A DNA stretch of 64,000 nucleotides from the NCBI RefSeq assembly GCF_000170915.1, contig NZ_ABCT01000004.1, forward strand, positions 1-64,000. Reading direction: 5' to 3'. Made by a program: the position numbers and the translations under genes. This document shows positions 57,342-64,000 of the stretch, in pieces. The notes beneath the pieces were generated by a model. The model was not told where the DNA came from. It did no database searches and saw only the letters and a list, made by a program, of their open reading frames with translations. The number at the start of each line of letters is the position of its first letter. Positions within the stretch are counted from its first letter, which is position 1. Origin of the DNA: Limnobacter sp. MED105 (GTDB lineage Bacteria; Pseudomonadota; Gammaproteobacteria; Burkholderiales; Burkholderiaceae_B).

Positions 57342-57414
57342 TGTGGGAAATGTCTCCAAGAGAGTTTCCGCACATTTTGAGCAACTGATTTTTTGCTTCT
57401 CAGGAGAATGAATC
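57342..57414 (+). promoter_or_regulatory. ROSE-like RNA thermometer in the hsp20 leader
   Basis: Hairpin 1: TGTGGGAAA (57342-57350) pairs with TTTCCGCACA (57365-57374) with one bulged G. Hairpin 2 masks the ribosome site: GATT...TTGCT (57387-57397) folds over loop TCTC onto AGGAG...AATC (57402-57414), ending next to the ATG. The TTGCT facing AGGAG is the U(U/C)GCU / SD pairing that defines ROSE elements of Hsp20 genes. Confidence 0.65.
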
Positions 57415-57906
57415 ATGGCAACAATCGACCTTACCCCTTTGTACCGCAGCACCATTGGATTTGACCGCATGGCCAGTATTCTGGATGCAGCAATGCGTGC
57501 GGATACTTCAACCGGTTATCCCCCCTACAACATTGAGGCACTTGAAGAAAACCGTTACCAAATCAGCGTAGCAGTGGCGGGTTTCGATGAAAAAGAGCTC
57601 GAGTTGGAAGTAGAGCGTGGTGTGCTCACCGTGCGTGGCCGCAAAACCGACGAAGAGGGTAAACAGTACCTGCACAAAGGCATTGCATTTCGCAGTTTCG
57701 AGCGCAAATTCAACCTTGCAGACTATGTGCAAGTGGAAGGAGCCAACCTGAAAAATGGTTTGTTGGTGGTTGAGTTGCGCAAGGTCATTCCCGAGCAAAT
57801 GAAAGCACGCCGAATTCCGATCGGTGAGGCGGGTCTTCGAACCATTGAGGCAAGCGATGCAAACCAGACCAACCTGGCCAACCAGGACAAGCAAGCCGCA
57901 GCGTGA
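57415..57906 (+). CDS. Small heat shock protein Hsp20 (IbpA-like)
   Basis: 163 residues. The alpha-crystallin domain spans about 38-135 (YNIEALEENRYQISVAVAGFDEKELELEVERG, GIAFRSFERKFNLADYV, GLLVVEL), with VIPEQMKARRIPI as the C-terminal IxI-type anchor. It is an ATP-independent holdase that binds unfolding proteins. The leader carries a heat-shock promoter and a ROSE-like thermometer, so both transcription and translation look temperature-controlled. A strong terminator follows. Confidence 0.95.
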   Translation: MATIDLTPLYRSTIGFDRMASILDAAMRADTSTGYPPYNIEALEENRYQISVAVAGFDEKELELEVERGVLTVRGRKTDEEGKQYLHKGIAFRSFERKFNLADYVQVEGANLKNGLLVVELRKVIPEQMKARRIPIGEAGLRTIEASDANQTNLANQDKQAAA

Positions 57907-57932
57907 ATCATCTAAGCTAATTCGCGTATTGC

Positions 57933-57961
57933 AAAAAAAGCAGCCGCTGGCTGCTTTTTTT
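57933..57961 (+). terminator. Intrinsic terminator after hsp20
   Basis: Stem AGCAGCC (57939-57945) / GGCTGCT (57949-57955), loop GCT, preceded by A7 and followed by T7. It is strong and symmetrical. Confidence 0.9.
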
Positions 57962-58004
57962 GTGTTTAAACTCAAAGTCTGTTGTTCCAACTTTTGGTGC
58001 TTCC

Positions 58005-58685
58005 ATGCCCAAGGCTTACCTTCTTTCCGATCGCGCTATCCAGATAGACTGGGCCACCAGTGTTTACCCAACCGAGCTGGCGCTGTTTCGCGAGGAATTA
58101 ATCCAGTCTTTTGAAACCCAGGACTGGCCTGTCTGTCAGTGTGTTCAGACGGATCAGTCAATTACTGTTTTGTTTGAAAATTCAATAGTTGTAACAGGGC
58201 GGTGCGAAGCCTTGCTTGATCAACTTGACCGCACACTGACCAAACTCGGGAAGGTTAGGATGGATGCCAACAAACCGGGCTGCCATCATCACATTGTTGT
58301 GCATTACGGTGGCGTGGCCGGGCAAGATCTCGACTGGTTGGCCGGGCAAACCGGGCTAAGCCCGACTGAAGTAATCGACTTGCACAGCAGCATTATTTAT
58401 ACCGTTCAGTTTTTGGGCTTTTTACCCGGCTTCGCCTACCTTACAGGTTTACCCAAACAGCTTCAGTTCCCGCGCCGGGAAACGCCGCGCCCGCGTGTAC
58501 CAGCTGGTACATTGGCGATTGCCGCTCATTACTGCGCGGTGTACCCCTGGGAAAGTCCCGGTGGATGGCATTTGATGGGGCACGTCGAGCAGGTCCTTTT
58601 TGATCCTGAACGTACAGATCAGGAAGGGCATTCACTGTTCAAGGCTGGTGACACAGTTCAATTCATTCGGGCTGATCATGCTTAA
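58005..58685 (+). CDS. pxpB: 5-oxoprolinase subunit PxpB (KipI-like)
   Basis: 226 residues. The C-terminal carboxyltransferase-type domain 1 carries HYGGVAGQDLDWLA, GFLPGFAYLTGLP and PRRETPRPRVPAGTLAIA, the KipI/PxpB signature. With PxpC and PxpA it opens 5-oxoproline (pyroglutamate) to glutamate with ATP. ATG 58005 was chosen as the first Met with a family-like N-terminus; no strong ribosome site is seen. Its end overlaps pxpC by eight bases. Confidence 0.93.
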   Translation: MPKAYLLSDRAIQIDWATSVYPTELALFREELIQSFETQDWPVCQCVQTDQSITVLFENSIVVTGRCEALLDQLDRTLTKLGKVRMDANKPGCHHHIVVHYGGVAGQDLDWLAGQTGLSPTEVIDLHSSIIYTVQFLGFLPGFAYLTGLPKQLQFPRRETPRPRVPAGTLAIAAHYCAVYPWESPGGWHLMGHVEQVLFDPERTDQEGHSLFKAGDTVQFIRADHA

Positions 58686-59652
58686 AGTAGTCAGAGCTCA
58701 AGGGCAGGGTATTGTCAGCGACCTCGGGCGTTGGGGATACCAGCATGAGGGTGTGCCCATCGGTGGAGTGCTGGATCCCTTCTCGTTCGGTTTGGGTAAC
58801 CTGGCTTTGGGTAACGCTGTCAATTCAGCGTGTCTTGAGCTTATGGGCCAATTCGATTTTGTATGCGCCAAGCCATGCCAGGTATTGTTTGCAAACCGCG
58901 GCGCCCAGGCTTTATTGAACAACAAATCGGTGTTGTGCGGTCAAGTTTTAACATTGCAGGAGGGTGATGTACTGCGCACCAAACCACCTCATTTGGGCTT
59001 CTGGAATATGTTGTGCGTGCAAGGTGGTGTGGATCTGCCTGAAATTATGGATTCCCGCAGCACTTGTCTTGCCGCCGGCTTCGGCGGTTTGCAAGGCAGG
59101 GCCTTGCAAGTCGGGGATGAACTTCATTTTACCCAGCAGTTTGCTCCCAGCATACGAACTGGTGTTCGTTTGGCCATGCCGCTTGCTCGCTCCGGGCATT
59201 TTGTTCCCTTGGTGCTTCATTTTTTGCCTGGTCCGGAATTTTTTGAACTCAGCGAGAATTCGCAACACCTGTTTACACGCCAACATTTTAGCCTGGGTAC
59301 TCAAAGCAGCAGAATGGGCTATCGGCTTGAGGCTTCAGAGTCACCTTTATCGCTGAAACAAGCGTTGTCCTTGCGCTCTCATGCCGTTCACCCGGGGCTG
59401 GTGCAGCTGCCCCCCAGTGGGCAACTGGTGGTGCTGCTGTGCGAGGCTCAGGTCACCGGCGGCTACCCCCGTCTGGGCAGTGTGTTGTCTTGCGACCTCT
59501 GGAAATTGTCGCAACTTGGTGCCGGGGAAAGCGTAAGCTGGGTACTGGTGGATCAACAGCAGGCAAGGCGCTTGCACGCAAAGCATGAACATGAATACAA
59601 ACGCTACCAACACGCCATTGAATGCAACAAGGCAAGCGGTGATGTGGATTAA
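58678..59652 (+). CDS. pxpC: 5-oxoprolinase subunit PxpC (KipA-like)
   Basis: 324 residues, carboxyltransferase domain 2 family. Landmarks are GIVSDLGRWGYQHEGVPIGGVLDPFSF, TQSSRMGYRLEAS and GGYPRLGSVLSCDLWKLSQL. It is a partner of PxpB. ATG 58678 lies within the pxpB 3' end, so translation is coupled; the frame extends upstream inside pxpB but is not needed. Confidence 0.93.
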   Translation: MLKVVRAQGQGIVSDLGRWGYQHEGVPIGGVLDPFSFGLGNLALGNAVNSACLELMGQFDFVCAKPCQVLFANRGAQALLNNKSVLCGQVLTLQEGDVLRTKPPHLGFWNMLCVQGGVDLPEIMDSRSTCLAAGFGGLQGRALQVGDELHFTQQFAPSIRTGVRLAMPLARSGHFVPLVLHFLPGPEFFELSENSQHLFTRQHFSLGTQSSRMGYRLEASESPLSLKQALSLRSHAVHPGLVQLPPSGQLVVLLCEAQVTGGYPRLGSVLSCDLWKLSQLGAGESVSWVLVDQQQARRLHAKHEHEYKRYQHAIECNKASGDVD

Positions 59653-60376
59653 TGCTGATTTGGGCGAAGGTTGTGCCCACGACGAAGCCTTGTTCAAGAT
59701 TATCGACTGGGCCAATATTGCCTGTGGCGGGCATGCTGGTGATGAACACAGTATTCGCCTGGCCTGCAAGTTGGCGCTCGACCACGGCGTACAGGTGGGC
59801 GCCCATCCCAGTTACCCGGACCGGGCCGGGTTCGGGCGTCGAAAGCCCGAGGGTTCAGCTACGCAGTTGCTGAGTGAATTGAAACAGCAAATGGAGTTCT
59901 TTGAAAACATCGCCGCGAAACTGGGGTGTACCTCTGGGCATTTCAAACCCCATGGGCAGTTGTACAACGATGCTGCTTTCCAGACCGCTGAAGCTGAGCT
60001 TCTAATCGATTTGGCCCAGGCTTTTCCACACCTCAAGCTACTGGCTTTGGCTGGAAGTCCGTTGGTGGCGTGGGCTCGTTCAGCTGGCATCGAGGTGGTT
60101 GAGGAAGCTTTCCCGGATCGAGCTTACCTAAGCACAGGCGCTTTGGCACCACGAAGCCAGACCGGTGCTGTGCTTCACGACCCAATTCAGGTCAAGACGC
60201 AGGCTGAATTGATTGTTCGAGGCGGGCCGTTGCAGTGCCTGGATGGTTCAAGCCTCGTGATTATTGCTCAAACACTGTGTGTGCACGGCGACAATGCTCA
60301 GGCTTTGGACAATGCAAAAGCCGTTCGTGCGGCTCTCACTGAACATGATCAAGACACATTCAGCGGTGCAAGTTGA
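59642..60376 (+). CDS. pxpA: 5-oxoprolinase subunit PxpA (LamB/YcsF family)
   Basis: 244 residues. INADLGEGCAHDEALFKIIDWANIACGGHAGDE is the LamB/YcsF signature; GAHPSYPDRAGFGRR and FKPHGQLYND follow. It completes the pxpBCA operon. ATG 59642 gives the family N-terminus (MWINADLGEG) and an 11-base overlap with pxpC; an ATG at 59585 would add 19 non-conserved residues and a 68-base overlap. Its stop directly abuts the convergent YkgJ-type gene. Confidence 0.93.
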   Translation: MWINADLGEGCAHDEALFKIIDWANIACGGHAGDEHSIRLACKLALDHGVQVGAHPSYPDRAGFGRRKPEGSATQLLSELKQQMEFFENIAAKLGCTSGHFKPHGQLYNDAAFQTAEAELLIDLAQAFPHLKLLALAGSPLVAWARSAGIEVVEEAFPDRAYLSTGALAPRSQTGAVLHDPIQVKTQAELIVRGGPLQCLDGSSLVIIAQTLCVHGDNAQALDNAKAVRAALTEHDQDTFSGAS

Positions 60377-60820
60377 TTAACTGCCAGTGTTGATCTCAGG
60401 GGTGGGCAGGGTGATGTGATCCGGCACACCGGCCACGGGCACATAACGCACATTCAATGGAGCAAGGCCGTGTTTGGCGCGCGCCTGGTTACAACGCGGG
60501 TTTAATTCGCCTTTGGCATCAAATACATCGTATTCGCGGCATGGTGAGGGCCGGTTCTCGTAAATGGTACAGCTGACCGACTCACCAATATTGCCTGCCA
60601 GCGCAATGCAACGGGGTTTGCTTTGTGAGCTGCCTTTCATGCAGCTTCGGTACAGATTCATCTGCTCGGTCAATTCAACTGGCACCACGCCGCCTTCGGC
60701 TGCGGTGGTTTCCCCCCAATAAAAACTGATCCTGAACGTGGAGCAGCACACGCCGCAGCTTTGGCAAAGCGCTTCAACGCCGGCGCCATCAACAATGATT
60801 GTGGTGGGATTTGACTGCAA
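60377..60820 (-). CDS. YkgJ-type cysteine-cluster protein
   Basis: About 147 residues. It carries the family cysteine pattern CQSCGVCC near the N-terminus and CTIYENRPSPCREY in the middle, expected to bind zinc or an iron-sulfur cluster; function unknown. The start is taken as TTG 60820 because GAGG lies five bases upstream; the frame is open to a TTG at 60889, but those codons look non-coding. No ATG is available before the conserved Cys motif. Confidence 0.78.
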   Translation of the reverse strand: MQSNPTTIIVDGAGVEALCQSCGVCCSTFRISFYWGETTAAEGGVVPVELTEQMNLYRSCMKGSSQSKPRCIALAGNIGESVSCTIYENRPSPCREYDVFDAKGELNPRCNQARAKHGLAPLNVRYVPVAGVPDHITLPTPEINTGS

Positions 60821-61000
60821 TTTAACCTCGGGAAAAAACAGCCATGGGGAGAGTTGCGCGAATATATTCCTGCCCCAGGCGCAAAGCAAGCACTATTTTC
60901 AAGTGACGTGGCTTGGAAGAAACAAGCTTTTTGTAAGGTGCTGAGGCTACAATAGGGAAAACCATTATAAAAACCATTTAGCCCAGCAAATGGAGAGACT

Positions 61001-62962
61001 GTGAATCGACCGAATGCCGCTTCTGTGGCCGATTCGGGGGTTGCTGCCCCTGATTCAGCCCAAACCAGTACCAGCCCCAGCGGGCAAATGCTGGATTACA
61101 TCAAACAACGGCTGGTCAAGCACGCCCCGTTCAGTGAAATTCCCCTTCGCGATCTGGACTGTCTGCTTGAGGGCTGCGCTGAAACCTACTTCGCACCCAA
61201 CGAAGTGATTGTGCGGCCCGAGGACGGCCCGCCCCAGTTTCTTTACTATGTCGAGAAAGGCTCTACTGTGGGTCGCAAGGGTTTGGCGGATTTGTCCTCC
61301 ACAGGGTTTCAATACGAGGCTGGTGAAATGTTCCCGGTCAATGCTTTTCTGGCCAAAAGGGCAGTGACCGCGACTTACAGCGCCCGCGAAGACTCCTTCT
61401 GTTTGATGTTTACTTTTGACGGTGTGCAAGCCCTGGCGCGTAAAAGCCCGGTGTTCTCCGATTATTTAACCCGGCGCACCATGCAGTTTCTCGACCTGTC
61501 CCGAAAGGCGATTCAGGTGGCTTACTCTTCGCAAACACTGGCTGAGCAAACGCTGGAAAAGCCTTTGCGCGATGTGTGCCGTCACGAGCCTTTTTCCTGT
61601 GCCCCCAGCACCCCCTTGAAACAGGTATTGGAGGTGATGCACGAGCACCGGATTGGCTCCATGATTGTGGTGAATGAGGCCATGGTTGTTGAAGGCATTT
61701 TGACCCGCCAGGATGTGCTGTCCCGCGTGGCCATGGCCCAAAAACCGCTGACCTCGCAAATTGCTGAGGTGATGAACACACCCGTTCATACGCTGGACGA
61801 AAGTTGTACCGCCCAAGATGCTGCCCTGTTGATGTCCAGGTTTGGCATTCGCCATGTGCCCGTGACGCGCAACGGCAAACTGAGCGGAATAGTGTCTGAG
61901 CGGGATATTTTTGCCATGCAGCGTTTGTCGTTGAAACAAATCAGCAGCAACATTCGTTCAGCGCAAGATGCAGATATGTTGCGTGCCTGCGCCAACGACA
62001 TTCGCAGTTTTGCCAAGAACCTGTTGGGTCAGGGCATTGCAGCCAAGCAGCTCACTGAATTGATCAGCCATCTGAACGACGTGCTCACCGAGCGTATTCT
62101 GGAAGTGGTGGGCAACCGAATGGGCATTGATGCCAACAGCTACTGCTGGCTTAGTTTCGGCTCGGAAGGTCGTTCTGAACAAACCATTGCAACCGATCAG
62201 GATAACGGCCTGTTGTTCATCAGCGATCAGCCAGAAGTGGACAGACCTCGCTGGCTGGCCTTCGGCAAAGAGGTGAATCAAACCCTGGATCAGTGCGGCT
62301 ACCCCTTGTGCAAAGGCAATATCATGGCCAGTAACCCTGAGTGCTGCATGACAGCGGGTGAATGGTTGAACAAGTTTGCGCGATGGATCGATGTGGCCAC
62401 GCCTGAAAACCTGCTGCGTGTGAACATATTTTTTGATCTCCGTGCCTTGGCGGGCAACAAGGAGCTGGCGCAGCCGCTTCGGGATTACATTGTGACCCGT
62501 GCCAAAGAGTCCACCATATTCCTGCGCCTTCTGGCTGAAAACATCATGCGGTTTCGCCCACCCCTAAATTGGCACGGCAGCATAGACACCACTGAGATCG
62601 ATGACATTCGCACTCTGGATTTGAAAAAGCAGGGTACCGCCGTATTTGTCGATGCGGCACGTTTTTTCTCACTGGTATTTGGGATTGATGAAGTGAATAC
62701 TCGTCGTCGCTTCGAGGCCGTGGCCAAGCGGCTGAGTGTCGAAGAGCAACGCCGCGATGCTTGGGTGAGCGCCTTTGAGTTTTTGCAAATGATGCGCTTG
62801 CGCATTCAACTGGACGAGGGCGTGGCTGTGCCCGATCTTCCCGACCAGCCCAATGTGGTGAACTACGATGTACTCGACAACATTGATCGCCGCATTCTGA
62901 AAGAATGTTTCCGGGTAGGGCGCCGCTTGCAGCAGCGGATCGAAATGGAGCACATGCGTTGA
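61001..62962 (+). CDS. cNMP-binding / CBS / DUF294 nucleotidyltransferase-like protein
   Basis: 653 residues. Domain order: cyclic-nucleotide-binding-type domain (about 30-155; LEGCAETYFAPNEVIVRPEDGP), two CBS domains (about 190-310; EVMHEHRIGSMIVVNEAMVVEGILTRQD and LMSRFGIRHVPVTRNGKLSGIVSERD), then a DUF294 nucleotidyltransferase-like domain (GSEGRSEQTIATDQDNGL, a GlnD-like pattern) with its C-terminal helical partner. It is presumably a ligand-gated nucleotidyl-transfer regulator; substrate unknown. GTG start with GGAGAGACT upstream. Its stop overlaps the exonuclease start. Confidence 0.88.
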   Translation: MNRPNAASVADSGVAAPDSAQTSTSPSGQMLDYIKQRLVKHAPFSEIPLRDLDCLLEGCAETYFAPNEVIVRPEDGPPQFLYYVEKGSTVGRKGLADLSSTGFQYEAGEMFPVNAFLAKRAVTATYSAREDSFCLMFTFDGVQALARKSPVFSDYLTRRTMQFLDLSRKAIQVAYSSQTLAEQTLEKPLRDVCRHEPFSCAPSTPLKQVLEVMHEHRIGSMIVVNEAMVVEGILTRQDVLSRVAMAQKPLTSQIAEVMNTPVHTLDESCTAQDAALLMSRFGIRHVPVTRNGKLSGIVSERDIFAMQRLSLKQISSNIRSAQDADMLRACANDIRSFAKNLLGQGIAAKQLTELISHLNDVLTERILEVVGNRMGIDANSYCWLSFGSEGRSEQTIATDQDNGLLFISDQPEVDRPRWLAFGKEVNQTLDQCGYPLCKGNIMASNPECCMTAGEWLNKFARWIDVATPENLLRVNIFFDLRALAGNKELAQPLRDYIVTRAKESTIFLRLLAENIMRFRPPLNWHGSIDTTEIDDIRTLDLKKQGTAVFVDAARFFSLVFGIDEVNTRRRFEAVAKRLSVEEQRRDAWVSAFEFLQMMRLRIQLDEGVAVPDLPDQPNVVNYDVLDNIDRRILKECFRVGRRLQQRIEMEHMR

Positions 62963-63693
62963 GCACCACTTTGCAGGGTCAGCTGCTGCCTACTCAAGGC
63001 TGGGCTAGTTATATCAAGAATCGCTTGGTTCAAACGCTCGATTTTTCAAGCCCAAACCCTGACCGCTGGGTGGTGCTTGATGTGGAGTCATCGGGTCTTA
63101 ATCCGAAGAAAGACCGGCTTATTTCAGTTGCTGCCACCGCGATTGTATTTGATGCACAACGGCGTCCACGAATTTCGCTCACTGATACGTTTGAAGTCGT
63201 CATCAAACAACCCCCCGAAATTGTCGATATGATCGAGTTTGAGGCTATCGACAAGAACAATATTTTGATTCATGGAATTGGTATCGGTGCGCAGCAAAAA
63301 GGGGTCAAAGCCGAAGTGGCTTTGTCTGAATTCCTGCGCTATGTGGGCCATTCCCCCTTGATTGCCTTTCACAGCTGGTTTGATGAAATCCTGATCAACA
63401 AAGCACTGCGCAAGGTGCTTGGCCGCACAACCCACAGGCATTGGCTGGATCTGGAACATTTGGCCGCTGTGCTGCACAAGGAAAATCACCAGCTGCCGCT
63501 GGATGTGTGGATGCAGCGCTATGGCATTGAATGTGAACAGCGCCACCAAGCCGCAGCCGATGTGCTGGCCACTGCACAATTGCTGATGAAGTTGTGGCCC
63601 ATGCTGCAAAAACGAAAAGCCACCGACTGGAAAGGCGTTAAAACAATTGCCGGTGGCCTAAAAACCCTGCCGGGCCGGAATTTGCCAACCTAG
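62959..63693 (+). CDS. DnaQ-like 3'-5' exonuclease
   Basis: 244 residues. The DEDDh motifs are present: DVESSG (ExoI), HSWFDEILINKAL (ExoII) and HQAAADVLATAQLL (ExoIII). It resembles the PolC/epsilon-type exonuclease. The TTG at 62959 overlaps the upstream stop (TTGA) and has GGAG upstream; the frame extends further 5' inside the previous gene. Coupling to the cNMP/CBS/DUF294 gene suggests joint function. Not the main replicative epsilon subunit by context. Confidence 0.85.
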   Translation: MSTTLQGQLLPTQGWASYIKNRLVQTLDFSSPNPDRWVVLDVESSGLNPKKDRLISVAATAIVFDAQRRPRISLTDTFEVVIKQPPEIVDMIEFEAIDKNNILIHGIGIGAQQKGVKAEVALSEFLRYVGHSPLIAFHSWFDEILINKALRKVLGRTTHRHWLDLEHLAAVLHKENHQLPLDVWMQRYGIECEQRHQAAADVLATAQLLMKLWPMLQKRKATDWKGVKTIAGGLKTLPGRNLPT

Positions 63694-63763
63694 TTGTAAA
63701 ACCGAGGCCCTGTTTTGCGTTATTCTGCCGGGCTGAACCTTCGTTTTGACTTTGGCTTTTTTC

Positions 63764-64000
63764 ATGCATGATTTTTCCGCTTACGACCTGATCATTGACG
63801 CACGCTCGCCCCGCGAGTACGGGGAGGATCACATTCCTGGTGCCGTCAACATGCCGGTGGTCAACAACGATGAATATGCAGAGGTGGGCACACTTCACCG
63901 AACCGACAAAATGGGTGCGTACAGCATCGGTGTGCGCTACTCGCTGGCCAACATTGCGCGTCACCTTCGCGAAGATTTACCCAAATATCCCAAAAACGCC
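63764..64000 (+). CDS. mnmH: tRNA 2-selenouridine synthase, 5' part
   Basis: 79 codons, cut by the window end. The N-terminal rhodanese domain reads DLIIDARSPREYGEDHIPGAVNMPVVNNDEYAEVGT followed by NIARHLREDLP, closely matching MnmH (SelU/YbbB), which exchanges sulfur for selenium in wobble 2-thiouridine using selenophosphate. The catalytic Cys and P-loop lie beyond the window. No selD is seen in the window. Confidence 0.82.
   Translation, partial: MHDFSAYDLIIDARSPREYGEDHIPGAVNMPVVNNDEYAEVGTLHRTDKMGAYSIGVRYSLANIARHLREDLPKYPKNA

Noticed and set aside
60901-61000. TACAAT at 60948-60953 as the -10 of the cNMP/CBS/DUF294 gene.
   Set aside because: No acceptable -35 occurs at 16-18 bases upstream, so it was not listed as a promoter.

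Overview
The window is chromosomal DNA of a betaproteobacterium, almost certainly of the order Burkholderiales. The evidence is gene order (ispG-hisS-yfgM-bamB-der; leuC-entericidin-leuD-leuB-asd-fimV-truA-trpF-trpB-trpA-accD-folC-dedD-cvpA-purF), a cyanophycin synthetase pair with its associated ABC/DUF1854 genes, and flhDC. Moderate GC and the mix of genes would fit a Limnobacter-like genus, but that is an inference. It is gene-dense, with no gap above 300 bases, no IS element, phage, CRISPR array or rRNA, and one tRNA gene.

Layout. 1-10 kb: the 3' end of rlmD, a BI-1 membrane protein, ndk, rlmN, rodZ, then the ispG-hisS-yfgM-bamB-der run (isoprenoid synthesis, tRNA charging, outer-membrane assembly, ribosome GTPase). 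10-15.5 kb: small metabolic and envelope genes (DUF962, CBS pair, FAD oxidoreductase, aroC, MFS transporter, M48 lipoprotein). 15.5-31 kb: a long co-directional biosynthetic block for leucine, aspartate semialdehyde, tryptophan, malonyl-CoA, folate and purines, with fimV and truA embedded. 31-33.5 kb: lysC, tRNA-Ser(GCT) and a lipid kinase.

33.5-42.7 kb is a dense signalling island. It holds a four-PAS histidine kinase, a tiny protein resembling only the phospho-accepting helices of a kinase, a stand-alone receiver, two paralogous receiver/HD-GYP proteins, a CHASE3-like kinase with a convergent NarL-type regulator, a BON protein and a second stand-alone receiver. This is the part least explained by known operons. 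42.7-45.7 kb is a nitric-oxide module (hmp and divergent norR) with a sigma-54-like promoter and a perfect inverted repeat between them.

45.7-53.3 kb is the cyanophycin locus: cphA' and cphA on the minus strand, and on the plus strand an ABC exporter-like protein with an apparent PH-like N-terminal domain, followed by DUF1854. 53.3-54.3 kb is flhDC. 54.5-64 kb holds an alpha/beta hydrolase, an amidase, a YchJ-like SEC-C protein, an Hsp20 gene with a ROSE-like RNA thermometer candidate and a heat-shock-type promoter, the 5-oxoprolinase operon pxpBCA, a YkgJ-type cysteine-cluster protein, a cNMP/CBS/DUF294 protein coupled to a DnaQ-like exonuclease, and the start of mnmH, cut by the window end.

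All functions come from reading motifs and context by eye; no database search was run. Start codons were chosen from Shine-Dalgarno position, family N-termini and overlap with upstream stops. Several are GTG or TTG and are flagged where uncertain.
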